This document shows positions 43,841-51,910 of a stretch of DNA of 64,000 nucleotides, piece by piece (position 1 is the stretch's first letter; every line of letters starts with the position of its first letter). The stretch covers positions 1 to 64,000 of the forward strand of contig NZ_JAJSOK010000038.1 in NCBI RefSeq assembly GCF_021283305.1, read 5' to 3'. A program made the position numbers and the translations under genes. The notes beneath the pieces were generated by a model, which was not told the DNA's origin, did no database searches, and saw only the letters and a list, made by a program, of their open reading frames with translations. This DNA is from Pseudonocardia kujensis (GTDB taxonomy: Bacteria > Actinomycetota > Actinomycetes > Mycobacteriales > Pseudonocardiaceae).

Positions 43841-44249
43841 GCCGACGAGGGTAGTGACCCCCACCGACACTCCCGCACTCCCGCACGCCCGCCGCGGGCT
43901 GGTCGGCGGACCTGCGCCGGGTCGAGCCGATGCCGCCGGGCCGCCCCGACGCCGGGTGGGACCGCCGACCGCCGCCGGCACCCCCACCTGCGCCCGCCGC
44001 GGTTGCCCGTGCCCGAGCGGACCGGACCGTTCACGCCCGCGAACGATGGCGGGGGCGGGGCCGGACCGGCGGAAACGCGCTGGTAATCTCGTGTCCAACC
44101 GCTCCGACCGGTGGCCACCCGGGCCGCCGAGGCGAGCCGGACCCGGAGCCCCGTCTCCCGGGCCGGCCCGATTCTGTCGGTGCGGGGTGAGAACCTCCTG
44201 CCGCGGAAGCGCCGCGGCCGTTCCAGTCCACAGGAGGTGAGTGGTTCTC
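43841..44249 (+). promoter_or_regulatory. rpsF operon promoter and leader
   Basis: About 400 bp without a gene. An extended -10 (TGG-TAATCT, 44081-44089) lies about 160 bp before rpsF; the -35 is not clear. The resulting 150-nt leader is G/C-rich with several short hairpins, and could carry the S6:S18 autoregulatory RNA known from other bacteria, but I cannot identify its core by eye. The rpsF ribosome site is CAGGAGGTGAG (44231-44241). Confidence 0.45.
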
Positions 44250-44588
44250 ATGCGTCACTACGAGCTCATGGTCATTCTCGACCCGAGCCTGGACGAGCGC
44301 ACGGTGCAGCCGTCGCTGGAGACCTTCCTGAACGTCGTCCGCTCCGACGGCGGTTCGGTGGAGAAGGTCGAGGTCTGGGGCAAGCGTCGCCTCGCCTACG
44401 AGATCGCCAAGAACGCCGAGGGCATCTACGCGGTGCTCGAGGTGCAGGCGGAGCCGGCCACCGTGGCCGAGCTCGACCGCCAGCTGGGTCTGAACGAGTC
44501 CGTCCTGCGCACCAAGGTGCTGCGCAAGGAGCCCAAGAAGGCCGCGAAGGCCGCCCCCGCGCGCACGCCCGCCCCCGCCGCGAGCTGA
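44250..44588 (+). CDS. rpsF: 30S ribosomal protein S6
   Basis: 112 residues from ATG 44250 (MRHYELMVILDPSLDERTVQ), 12 nt after GGAGG; the GTG at 44241 is too close to the ribosome site. Conserved KVEVWGKRRLAYEIAKNAEG is present. The C-terminal Lys/Ala/Pro tail replaces the acidic tail of E. coli. It binds S18 on the small subunit. It leads the rpsF-ssb-rpsR-rplI operon. Confidence 0.97.
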   Translation: MRHYELMVILDPSLDERTVQPSLETFLNVVRSDGGSVEKVEVWGKRRLAYEIAKNAEGIYAVLEVQAEPATVAELDRQLGLNESVLRTKVLRKEPKKAAKAAPARTPAPAAS

Positions 44589-44598
44589 GGAGGCCCCC

Positions 44599-45120
44599 AT
44601 GGCCGGCGAGACTGTGATCACCGTGGTCGGCAACCTCACCGCCGACCCGGAGCTGCGGTTCACCCCCTCGGGGGCGGCCGTCGCCAACTTCACGGTGGCG
44701 TCCACGCCGCGCACCTTCGACCGCCAGTCCGGCGAGTGGAAGGACGGCGAGGCGCTGTTCCTGCGCTGCAACATCTGGCGCCAGGCCGCGGAGAACGTCG
44801 CGGAGACGCTCACCCGCGGTGCCCGCGTCATCGTGCAGGGCCGGCTGCGGCAGCGGTCGTTCGAGACCCGCGAGGGTGAGAAGCGCACCGTCATCGAGAT
44901 GGAGGTCGACGAGGTCGGCCCCTCGCTGCGGTACGCCACGGCCAAGGTCAACAAGGTCAGCCGCGGCGGTGGCAGCGGCGGCTTCGGCGGCGGCGGTGGC
45001 GGCGGCGGTTTCGGTGGTGGCGGTGGCGGCGGCCAGGGTGGCGGCGGCTACGACGACCCGTGGGGCTCCGCCCCGCCGGCCGGCAGTGGCCCCGCCGCGG
45101 ACGACGAGCCCCCGTTCTGA
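44599..45120 (+). CDS. ssb: Single-stranded DNA-binding protein
   Basis: 173 residues from ATG 44599. OB-fold (1-112) beginning TVITVVGNLTADPELRFTPS, then a Gly-rich linker (about 118-150) and the acidic tail DDEPPF that recruits repair and replication proteins. It protects single-stranded DNA at forks. It lies 10 bp after rpsF. Confidence 0.97.
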   Translation: MAGETVITVVGNLTADPELRFTPSGAAVANFTVASTPRTFDRQSGEWKDGEALFLRCNIWRQAAENVAETLTRGARVIVQGRLRQRSFETREGEKRTVIEMEVDEVGPSLRYATAKVNKVSRGGGSGGFGGGGGGGGFGGGGGGGQGGGGYDDPWGSAPPAGSGPAADDEPPF

Positions 45121-45176
45121 CCTCGATCCACACCCGCGCCTGACCGCGCGGACCAGCACATCCAGGAGCACCAGCA

Positions 45177-45413
45177 ATGCCCAAGCCCGTCCTGCGCAAG
45201 CCGAAGAAGAAGGTCTGCGCGTTCTGCAAGGACAAGGCCCAGGAGATCGACTACAAGGACACCGGCCTGCTGCGGAAGTTCATCTCCGACCGCGGCAAGA
45301 TCCGGGCCCGCCGGGTGACCGGCAACTGCCGGCAGCACCAGCGGGACGTCGCCGTCGCGGTGAAGAACAGCCGCGAGGTCGCCCTCCTGCCGTACACCTC
45401 GACCGCTCGCTGA
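45177..45413 (+). CDS. rpsR: 30S ribosomal protein S18 (zinc-type)
   Basis: 78 residues from ATG 45177 (MPKPVLRKPKKKVCAFCKDK). The CxxC (VCAFC) with a later NCRQH indicates the Cys-containing, probably zinc-binding form; actinobacteria often keep a zinc-free paralogue elsewhere. It pairs with S6. Between ssb and rplI in the operon. Confidence 0.97.
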   Translation: MPKPVLRKPKKKVCAFCKDKAQEIDYKDTGLLRKFISDRGKIRARRVTGNCRQHQRDVAVAVKNSREVALLPYTSTAR

Positions 45414-45433
45414 CCTGAGGAAGGAGTAGCACC

Positions 45434-45883
45434 GTGAAGCTCATCCTCACGGCCGACGTGCCGAACCTGGGCGCGCCCGGCGACATCGTCGAGGTCAAGG
45501 ACGGCTACGGCCGCAACTACCTGCTCCCGCGCCAGTTCGCGATCGTCGCGACCCGGGGCGCCGAGAAGCAGGTCGAGCAGATCCGTCGCGCCCAGAAGGC
45601 CCGGCAGATCCGCGACCTGGGCCACGCCCAGGAGGTCGCCGGCTCGCTCAAGGAGCTGTCGGTCACCGTCAAGGCCAAGGCCGCGGGCGACTCCGGCCGG
45701 CTCTTCGGCTCGGTGACCCCGGCCCAGATCGTCGACGCCGTGCGCGCCGCCGGAGGCCCGGCCCTCGACCGGCACGCGGTCGAGATCGGCGAGCAGATCA
45801 AGTCGGTCGGCACCCACCCGGTGAAGGTGCGCCTGCACCCGGAGGTCTCGGCCGACCTGCAGGTGGCGGTCGTCGCCGCCTGA
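45434..45883 (+). CDS. rplI: 50S ribosomal protein L9
   Basis: 149 residues from GTG 45434 (KLILTADVPNLGAPGDIVEV), with GGAAGGAG 6-13 nt upstream. The conserved N-terminal GYGRNYLLPRQFA, the long connecting helix (EKQVEQIRRAQKARQIRDL) and the C-terminal RNA-binding domain are complete. Last gene of the operon; terminator hairpin at 45922. Confidence 0.97.
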   Translation: MKLILTADVPNLGAPGDIVEVKDGYGRNYLLPRQFAIVATRGAEKQVEQIRRAQKARQIRDLGHAQEVAGSLKELSVTVKAKAAGDSGRLFGSVTPAQIVDAVRAAGGPALDRHAVEIGEQIKSVGTHPVKVRLHPEVSADLQVAVVAA

Positions 45884-45921
45884 GATCGGCATCGGCGGAC
45901 CAGGTCCGTCACGTTCCGTCA

Positions 45922-45963
45922 CGAGGGCGGGATTGCGGTCGAGTCGACCGGGTCCCGCCCTCG
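45922..45963 (+). terminator. Terminator hairpin of the rpsF-rplI operon
   Basis: CGAGGGCGGGA (45922-45932) and TCCCGCCCTCG (45953-45963) form an 11-bp stem enclosing a second small hairpin, GGTCGA-GTCGACC. It begins 38 bp after the rplI stop. No T-run. Confidence 0.75.
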
Positions 45964-46186
45964 CGGCGTTCTCGGGGCCGGGATCGCCCTCGGTGTCGAT
46001 CTTCGCAGAGCGCCCCGGGAGTGCCCGCGGCGAGCGGTGGCACATCGACCGTCCGACGCGCGGGAGCGACACGCAGAGGTTACGCCTGCGTCGCTCGGTG
46101 AGCGCCCGGCTGCGCCGGGTGGACAGGTGTCGACCGGGTCCGACACGCCCGCAACGGGACGCGCCGGACGGATCGAAAAGAAAGTT

Positions 46187-46326
46187 GTCCACATCGGCCT
46201 CTAGTGCCCTGATCTGCGGGAAAGCGCTCTGAGCTGGGGTTGTCCCCACGGTGTCCACAGGTCGGTGGGGAGGCCCGCCTGCCCTGTCCCCGTTCCGTCC
46301 CCACGCCCTCCCCAGGGTTGTCCACA
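46187..46326 (+). promoter_or_regulatory. DnaA-box cluster upstream of dnaB
   Basis: Four boxes on the plus strand in 140 bp: TTGTCCACA (perfect, 46187-46195), TTGTCCCCA (one mismatch, 46240-46248), GTGTCCACA (one mismatch, 46251-46259) and TTGTCCACA (perfect, 46318-46326). They are in the otherwise gene-free 667-bp rplI-dnaB gap (45884-46550), 225-360 bp before dnaB. The oriC of this chromosome has no perfect TTGTCCACA that I can find. I see no gene in the gap. Confidence 0.8.
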
Positions 46327-46497
46327 TGCCGGTTTGGGCCCTGGCGCCGACTCGCCTAGCGTCACGTGCCCGGGCCGCGTGGACGATCGCCGCCCGCCCC
46401 GCGAACCGTTCGTCGCACGCCACCCGAGGGCGTGACCCCGAACGGGTGCGACGGGGCCGGGACGCTCGTCGCGCGGCCGGGAGAACCGGCCTGCGTA

Positions 46498-46519
46498 TCG
46501 AACTCATGTTCGATAGAAT
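46498..46519 (+). promoter_or_regulatory. LexA SOS box overlapping the dnaB promoter
   Basis: TCGAAC-TCAT-GTTCGA (46498-46513), a perfect match to the actinobacterial/Gram-positive SOS box, itself inside a 20-bp palindrome (TATCGAAC ... GTTCGATA, 46496-46515). A -10 hexamer TAGAAT (46514-46519) begins at its last bases, so LexA would block polymerase. The dnaB GTG is at 46551. Confidence 0.85.
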
Positions 46520-46550
46520 GGGGCCACGTGGTGACAGGGGGTGACGTCGG

Positions 46551-47972
46551 GTGGCGGTGACGGATGACCGTCCCAATCGGCCGCGAGCCGTCCGCGACGG
46601 CGAGGGTCGTCAGGGCGGGGACTCCGCGGGCGGGGTGGTCCCGAACCCGTTCGACCGCCAACCCCCGCAGGACCTCACGGCCGAGCAGTCCGTGTTGGGC
46701 GGGATGCTGCTGAGCAAGGACGCGATCGCGGACGTGGTGGAGGTGCTGCGGCCGGACGACTTCTACCGGCCCGCGCACCAGACGGTCTACGACTGCATCC
46801 TCGACCTCTACGGCCGCGGTGAGCCGGCCGATGCGGTCACGGTGTCGGCGGAGCTGCAGCGCCGTGGCGAGCTGATCCGGCTCGGTGGGGCGCCGTATCT
46901 GCACACGCTGATCGCGACGGTGCCCACGGCGGCGAACGCGGCGTACTACGCCGAGATCGTCGCGGAGAAGGCCACGCTGCGCCGGTTGGTCGAGGCGGGC
47001 ACGCGGATCGTGCAGCTGGGCTATCACGGGGCCGAGGGCGCGGAGGTCGAGGAGGTCGTCGACCGGGCGCAGGCGGCGATCTACGAGGTCACCGAGCGGT
47101 CCACGAGCGAGGACTACGTCGCGCTCGAGGAGCTGCTGCAGCCGACCATGGACGAGATCGACGCGATCGCCTCGCGGGGCGGGGTGTCGCTGGGCGTGCC
47201 GACCGGGTTCGCCGATCTCGACGCGTGCACCAACGGGCTGCACCCGGGCCAGATGATCGTCGTCGCGGCGCGGCCGGGTCTGGGCAAGTCCACGCTCGGG
47301 CTGGACTTCGCCCGCAGCTGCTCGATCAAGCATCAGATGACCAGCGCGGTGTTCTCGCTGGAGATGAGCAAGTCCGAGATCGTGATGCGGTTGCTGTCGG
47401 CGGAGGCGCGGATCCGGTTGGCGGACATGCGTGCGGGCCGGATGAGCGACGACGACTGGACGCGGATGGCGCGGCGCATGTCGGAGATCTCCGAGGCGCC
47501 GCTGTTCATCGACGACTCGCCGAACCTGACGCTGATGGAGATCCGGGCCAAGGCGCGCCGGCTCAAGCAGCGCAACGACCTGAAGCTGATCATCCTGGAC
47601 TACCTGCAGCTGATGACCTCGGGGCGCAAGGTCGAGTCCCGCCAGCAGGAGGTCTCGGAGTTCTCCCGGCAGATCAAGCTGCTGGCCAAGGAGCTCGAGG
47701 TGCCGGTGGTGGCGATCAGCCAGCTCAACCGCGGTCCCGAGCAGCGCACGGACAAGCGGCCGATGATCTCCGACCTGCGCGAGTCCGGCTCGATCGAGCA
47801 GGACGCGGACATGGTGATCCTGCTGCACCGGCCGGACGCGTTCGAGCGGGACGACCCGCGCGCGGGCGAGGCGGACCTGATCCTAGCCAAGCACCGTAAC
47901 GGCCCCACCAACACCATCACGGTGGCCCACCAGCTGCACTACAGCCGCTTCGCCGACCTCGCCCACGGCTGA
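46551..47972 (+). CDS. dnaB: Replicative DNA helicase DnaB
   Basis: 473 residues from GTG 46551, weak ribosome site. N-terminal helical domain (about 40-150, LTAEQSVLGGMLLSKDAIAD), linker and RecA-like motor with Walker A ARPGLGKST (about 240-248), Walker B LIILDYLQLM (about 345), and the arginine-finger region RESGSIEQDADMV. No intein interrupts it, unlike M. tuberculosis dnaB. It unwinds DNA at the fork after loading at oriC. The promoter region carries DnaA boxes and a LexA box. Confidence 0.97.
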   Translation: MAVTDDRPNRPRAVRDGEGRQGGDSAGGVVPNPFDRQPPQDLTAEQSVLGGMLLSKDAIADVVEVLRPDDFYRPAHQTVYDCILDLYGRGEPADAVTVSAELQRRGELIRLGGAPYLHTLIATVPTAANAAYYAEIVAEKATLRRLVEAGTRIVQLGYHGAEGAEVEEVVDRAQAAIYEVTERSTSEDYVALEELLQPTMDEIDAIASRGGVSLGVPTGFADLDACTNGLHPGQMIVVAARPGLGKSTLGLDFARSCSIKHQMTSAVFSLEMSKSEIVMRLLSAEARIRLADMRAGRMSDDDWTRMARRMSEISEAPLFIDDSPNLTLMEIRAKARRLKQRNDLKLIILDYLQLMTSGRKVESRQQEVSEFSRQIKLLAKELEVPVVAISQLNRGPEQRTDKRPMISDLRESGSIEQDADMVILLHRPDAFERDDPRAGEADLILAKHRNGPTNTITVAHQLHYSRFADLAHG

Positions 47973-47986
47973 TCCGCGTCCACCGC

Positions 47987-48090
47987 CGCGTTAGGAACCG
48001 TAATGCGGCAGATCCCGGTGAAAATCCGCGTTATGGATCCCTAACGCCGAGAAGTCGGGCGGTAGATCGCGACATGGATCCATAGTGGGA
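47987..48090. repeat. Palindromic 41-bp-period repeat, locus B (three units)
   Basis: Palindromes centred at 47996/97 (GG-AA-CC), 48037/38 and 48078/79 (both GG-AT-CC), again 41 bp apart. The middle unit is GCGTTATGGATCCCTAACGC. Its linker (GAGAAGTCGGGCGGTAGAT) closely matches the linker of unit 2 at the array starting 57514. It fills the convergent gap between dnaB and the CDF transporter gene. Confidence 0.9.
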
Positions 48091-48103
48091 TCTTCGCCCG
48101 GGA

Positions 48104-49024
48104 TCAGTGGCAGGTGTGTTCGTGCCCCACGTGGGCGTGCCGCTCCAGCTGCAGGGTGCTGTGGCTCAGGCCGAAATGGTCGCGCAGCGCGCTACCGGCG
48201 CGGTCGAGCACCGTCGCCCCGCAGCCCGTCGCGTCCTCGGCCTTCCCCGTGACCACCAGGTGCGCGGACAGGGACGGTGTGCGGTCGTTGATGGCCCACA
48301 CATGGAGGTCGTGCACGTCGGCCACACCCGGCACGGCGAGCAGCGTGGAGCGGACCTCGGCGACGTCGATCCCCGGCGGCGTGCCCTCGAGCAGCACGTG
48401 CCAGACCTCGCGGAGCAGGCCGAGCGCCCGGGGCAGGATCAACGCGGCGATGAGCAGCGAGGCCAGGGTGTCGGCGTAGGGCCAGCCCGTCGTGACGAGC
48501 ACGACCGCCGCGACCATGACCCCGACCGAGCCCAGCGCGTCCCCCAGGACGTGCAGCATCGCCCCGCGCAGGTTCATGTTGCCGCGGTCGCCACCGGCGA
48601 GGATCGCCAGCGACACGACGTTGCCGAGCAGCCCGGCCGCGCCGATGACCAGCAGCGGCAGGCCGGGGATCTCCGCCGGCGCGAAGAGCCGGGACACGCC
48701 CTCCACCGCCACCCACACCACCACTGCGATTAGCGCCACGGCGTTGAGCCCCGCCACGAGCACCTCGACCCGGCCGAGGCCGAAGGTCCGGTGGTGGCAC
48801 GCCGGCTTGGCGGCGAGCACGGACGCCACCGCCGCGGCGGCGAGTGCCCCGGCGTCGGTGAGCAGGTGACCGAGGTCGGCGAGCAGGGCGAGCGAGCCGG
48901 TGAGCAGGGCGCCGGCGGCGCCGAGGACTGCACACGCCAGGGTCACGAGCAGCGCGGCGACCAGTCTGCGGCGGTCGCCTCCCGCCCCGCCGGCGCCGTG
49001 GCCGTGCCCGTGACCCGTTCCCAT
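48104..49024 (-). CDS. Cation diffusion facilitator (CDF) metal exporter
   Basis: 306 residues from ATG 49022-49024 (MGTGHGHGHGAGGAGGDRRR), supported by TAGCGT 7 nt upstream (leaderless). Six membrane helices with the CDF metal site residues in LADLGHLLTDAGALAAA (about 58-74) and LHVLGDALGSVGVM (about 158-171), then the cytoplasmic ferredoxin-like domain with VPGVADVHDLHVWAIND. His-rich ends (HGHGHG and HAHVGHEHTCH) suggest zinc or cobalt. Exports divalent metal in exchange for protons. Confidence 0.92.
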   Translation of the reverse strand: MGTGHGHGHGAGGAGGDRRRLVAALLVTLACAVLGAAGALLTGSLALLADLGHLLTDAGALAAAAVASVLAAKPACHHRTFGLGRVEVLVAGLNAVALIAVVVWVAVEGVSRLFAPAEIPGLPLLVIGAAGLLGNVVSLAILAGGDRGNMNLRGAMLHVLGDALGSVGVMVAAVVLVTTGWPYADTLASLLIAALILPRALGLLREVWHVLLEGTPPGIDVAEVRSTLLAVPGVADVHDLHVWAINDRTPSLSAHLVVTGKAEDATGCGATVLDRAGSALRDHFGLSHSTLQLERHAHVGHEHTCH

Positions 49025-49232
49025 ACCGCGCACGCTACCCATGCGTGATCGTGCATGTAAAGGGGAAGGGTCCCCTCACCACGCGGCGGCGATCACATCC
49101 TCGGTCCCGTCACACCCGAGGCCAAGGTCACGATTCGGTCACATACACTCGTTCGTGGTGCACCCGGTTCAACGGCGAGCGGGACGCCCGTTCCCCAACC
49201 AGGCCTTCGTGAACCCGGGGGTACCCCGACCG

Positions 49233-49568
49233 ATGCTCAGCGACCGCGAGCGCAGCCAGTTCGCCCTGATCGAGCAGGGCCTCATGTCCGGCGATCCGCT
49301 GTTCGTGGCGCGGTGCAGCGCGCTCGGCCGCAAGGTCCGGCGACTTCGGCCGGTCCCGGCCGCCCGGACCGCCCACTCCGCGACCCGCCGCTCGGTCCAC
49401 GCCGCGGGATTCCTGCCCACGCTCCTGCTCGGCGGCGGCCTCCTGTTGCTGGTGCTCGGCGGGGCGGCGGCCGCGGTGCCGATCGTCGTCGCGGGGATCC
49501 TCATGGCCATCGCCGCGCTCGGCCTGGCCCTGACCGCGCCCCAGCAGACGCGGCCGGACACACCCTAG
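49233..49568 (+). CDS. DUF3040 family membrane protein
   Basis: 111 residues from ATG 49233 (MLSDRERSQFALIEQGLMSG). The opening MLSxxE-x-IEQxL pattern followed by a two-helix membrane segment (about 57-98, GFLPTLLLGGGLLLLVLGGA and so on) is the DUF3040 layout, a small actinobacterial family of unknown function. It is convergent with the hydrolase at 49575, with only 6 bp between stops. Confidence 0.82.
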   Translation: MLSDRERSQFALIEQGLMSGDPLFVARCSALGRKVRRLRPVPAARTAHSATRRSVHAAGFLPTLLLGGGLLLLVLGGAAAAVPIVVAGILMAIAALGLALTAPQQTRPDTP

Positions 49569-49574
49569 ATCGGC

Positions 49575-50336
49575 TCAGGCCAGATGCTCCAGGAGGAGGC
49601 GGTTCGTCTCCTCCGCACTCTGCATCGTCGCCAGGTGGCCGCCGCGCAGCACCTCCAGCCGCGCCCCCGGGATGCCCTCGGCGATCGTGCGGGCGTGCGG
49701 CTCCACGGGGGTCGAACGGTCCTCGTCGCCGGCGATCACGAGTGTCGGTGCCGCGACGGCACCCAGCCGGTCCCGGTGGTCCCAGACCTCGATGGCCTCG
49801 CAGCAGGCCTTGTAGCCGGCGTCGGGCGAGTCCGCGACCCAGCCGATCGCGCGCTCGACCACGTCCGGGTGCTGAGCCGCCCAGTCCGGGGTGTACCACT
49901 TCTCGACGATCCCTGCGGCGATCGGCGCCGTACCGCCGGCCTCGACGGCCTCGATCCGCTGCCGCCAGATCGAGCGATCCGGGAACGCCGCGGAGGTGCA
50001 GCACAGCGCGAGCCGCGCGATGCGGTCCGGGTGTTCCGAGCCGAGGTACATCCCGACCATCCCGCCGAGCGAGAGGCCGCACCAGTGCACGCGCTCGACG
50101 CCCAGCGCGTCGAGCGTGGCCAGGACGGCCTCGGCCAGCGTCTTCATCGTGTACGGGCCGGGCGGGACGGGCGAGGCGCCGTGCCCGAGGTGGTCCATGC
50201 GGATCACCCGGAACCGGTCGGCGAGGGCCGGGAGGTTCGGCTCCCACATGTCGAGCGTGCTGCCCAGCGAGCCGAGCATCACGAGCACGGGCCCGTCCTC
50301 GGGTCCGTCCGTCCGGGTGTGGAGCAGGTCGGTCAT
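49575..50336 (-). CDS. Alpha/beta hydrolase, 3-oxoadipate enol-lactonase-like
   Basis: 253 residues from ATG 50334-50336 (MTDLLHTRTDGPEDGPVLVM). Oxyanion region LGSLGSTLDMW, nucleophile Ser in WCGLSLGGMVGM (about 95), Asp in IAGDEDRSTPV and His in LRGGHLATMQ form the triad. The sequence is close to PcaD, which opens 3-oxoadipate enol-lactone in the beta-ketoadipate pathway. Two CoA-transferase-like genes follow immediately upstream on the same strand, which supports aromatic catabolism. Confidence 0.8.
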   Translation of the reverse strand: MTDLLHTRTDGPEDGPVLVMLGSLGSTLDMWEPNLPALADRFRVIRMDHLGHGASPVPPGPYTMKTLAEAVLATLDALGVERVHWCGLSLGGMVGMYLGSEHPDRIARLALCCTSAAFPDRSIWRQRIEAVEAGGTAPIAAGIVEKWYTPDWAAQHPDVVERAIGWVADSPDAGYKACCEAIEVWDHRDRLGAVAAPTLVIAGDEDRSTPVEPHARTIAEGIPGARLEVLRGGHLATMQSAEETNRLLLEHLA

Positions 50337-50349
50337 GGGCCCGATCCTG

Positions 50350-51021
50350 TCATCCGCCCCGCAGGGCGGCGACCTCCTCGGCGGTGGCCGGCTCCGTGAC
50401 GCCCACCTCGTCCGCGACCTCGAGCGGCCAGCCGGTCTCGGCGCGCACCCGGTCGACGGTGACGCCCGGGTGCACCTCGGTGAGGACGAGCTCGGCGGTG
50501 GCGGGGTCGGGCCGCAGCACACCCAGGTCCGTGACGACGGCGACCGTCCCCGCCCCCCGCAGGCCCAGTTGCGCTCGGTCGAGCGGGCCGGCCAGCGCGC
50601 CGGGCGCGGTCACGAAGTCGACGCGTTCCACGAAGGCGGGAAGCCGGTGCGGCAGCAGTACGACCACCCGACCTGCGCCAGCCGCGATCTCCGCCGCCGC
50701 GCCCGCACCGGTCAGCCGGTCCGTGGGCTCGTCGTACTCACCGAGGACGGTGGTGTTGACGTTGCCGAACGCGTCGACCTGGTCGGCGACGAGCAGGCCG
50801 ACGTCGATCCGACCGCTCTGCAGCCAGCCGGACAGATCGGCGACGCCGGCGGCCGCGGCGGGCACGCCGTCGACGGTGCCGTCGTCGCCGAGCACGGTCA
50901 GCCGGGGCGCGTGCACGGCGCGGGCGAGCCGGGCGGCCCGCCGGGCCGGTCCGCAACCGGCCACGCACACCTCGCCGTCGGTCAGCATCCGGGCCGCGGT
51001 GACGAGCATCTGGTCGCTCAC
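50350..51021 (-). CDS. CoA-transferase-like protein, beta-type subunit
   Basis: 223 residues from GTG 51019-51021 (VSDQMLVTAARMLTDGEVCV), overlapping the partner gene by 4 bp. Family I CoA-transferase beta fold with LLVADQVDAFGNVNTTVLG. Where true transferases have a Ser-Glu-Asn-Gly catalytic turn, this protein appears to have GDDG (about 45), Asp instead of Glu. That pattern and the ADQVDAFGNxN segment resemble IpdB, a steroid-ring hydrolase subunit. With the enol-lactonase beside it, 3-oxoadipate CoA-transferase PcaJ is the alternative. Confidence 0.72.
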   Translation of the reverse strand: MSDQMLVTAARMLTDGEVCVAGCGPARRAARLARAVHAPRLTVLGDDGTVDGVPAAAAGVADLSGWLQSGRIDVGLLVADQVDAFGNVNTTVLGEYDEPTDRLTGAGAAAEIAAGAGRVVVLLPHRLPAFVERVDFVTAPGALAGPLDRAQLGLRGAGTVAVVTDLGVLRPDPATAELVLTEVHPGVTVDRVRAETGWPLEVADEVGVTEPATAEEVAALRGG

Positions 51022-51791
51022 GCGCGGATCTCCTCCAGCCAGCTCGTGAAGCGGGTCCGGTCGCCCGAGACGCCGGCCCAGGAACGGTCCACGGCGTCGT
51101 CGCAGGCGGCCCCGTCCCGCGGGGTGGGGGGCACCACCGCGATCCGGGTGACCGCGAACGCCGGCAGGACGACGGCACCGTGCTCGGGTTCGAGCTCGTC
51201 GACGACCTCCTCGACCGTGACGAGGGCGCGGCGCGCGGCCAGCACGGCCTCCTTGCGCAGCCCGGGAACCCCGCCGAGCTGCACGTTCCCGGCCCGGTCG
51301 GCGCGCCGGGCGTGCACCACGGCGAGATCGGGCCGGAGGGCGGGCAGCGCGGTGAGCTCCGCGCCGGTGAACGGGCAGCGGACCGTCGCGACGTGCGTGA
51401 CGGCCGCGAGATCGGTGCCGGTGTAGCCGTCGCGGACGGTCGCGAAGGGCAGCCCGGAGGCGCCCGCGACATAGCGCGCGGCCATCCCGGCCTGCGTGTG
51501 CTCCTCGATCTCCAGCGGCGCCGGCCAGCCCGCGACCAGGGCGTCCCGGATCCGCTGCAGGCCGGGGTCGAGTCGGGAGAACACGAGCTTGCGCACGCAT
51601 CCCGCGCCGACGAGCTGGTCCCCGGCCGGGCCGGGCGCGGCGCCGACGAGGGTGAGCTCGCGCGACCTGCGGCGCAGGATCGCGTGGGCGGCGGCCGCGG
51701 GCACCGCCGTACCGAGCCCCTCGAGGGCGATCTCCGCGCCGTCGTGCACCAGGGCGTCGACGGCGTCGGCCAGCGGCGAGATCGTGGCCAC
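51018..51791 (-). CDS. CoA-transferase-like protein, alpha-type subunit
   Basis: 257 residues from ATG 51789-51791 (MATISPLADAVDALVHDGAE). Alpha-subunit fold with EIALEGLGTAVPAAAAHAIL, LTLVGAAPGPAGDQLVGAG and LAVVHARRADRAGNVQLGGV. It forms a heterodimer with the downstream gene. Relationship is to the GctA/IpdA branch; substrate uncertain (3-oxoadipate, glutaconate, or a steroid ring product). Divergent from the aldo/keto reductase gene. Confidence 0.75.
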   Translation of the reverse strand: MATISPLADAVDALVHDGAEIALEGLGTAVPAAAAHAILRRRSRELTLVGAAPGPAGDQLVGAGCVRKLVFSRLDPGLQRIRDALVAGWPAPLEIEEHTQAGMAARYVAGASGLPFATVRDGYTGTDLAAVTHVATVRCPFTGAELTALPALRPDLAVVHARRADRAGNVQLGGVPGLRKEAVLAARRALVTVEEVVDELEPEHGAVVLPAFAVTRIAVVPPTPRDGAACDDAVDRSWAGVSGDRTRFTSWLEEIRA

Positions 51792-51910
51792 GGCGCGAAG
51801 TTAACGGGCGGGCGCAGGGGCGGCAACCGGACGCACGTGACCGCCGTGACCCCTGCGGTGCTGGTCACGATCGGCGGCGACGCGGACACCGGCGGTGCCA
51901 CGCTCGTGCC

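Noticed and set aside
46551..47972. Intein in DnaB, common in actinobacteria
   Set aside because: The protein is 473 residues with uninterrupted Walker and DnaB motifs.
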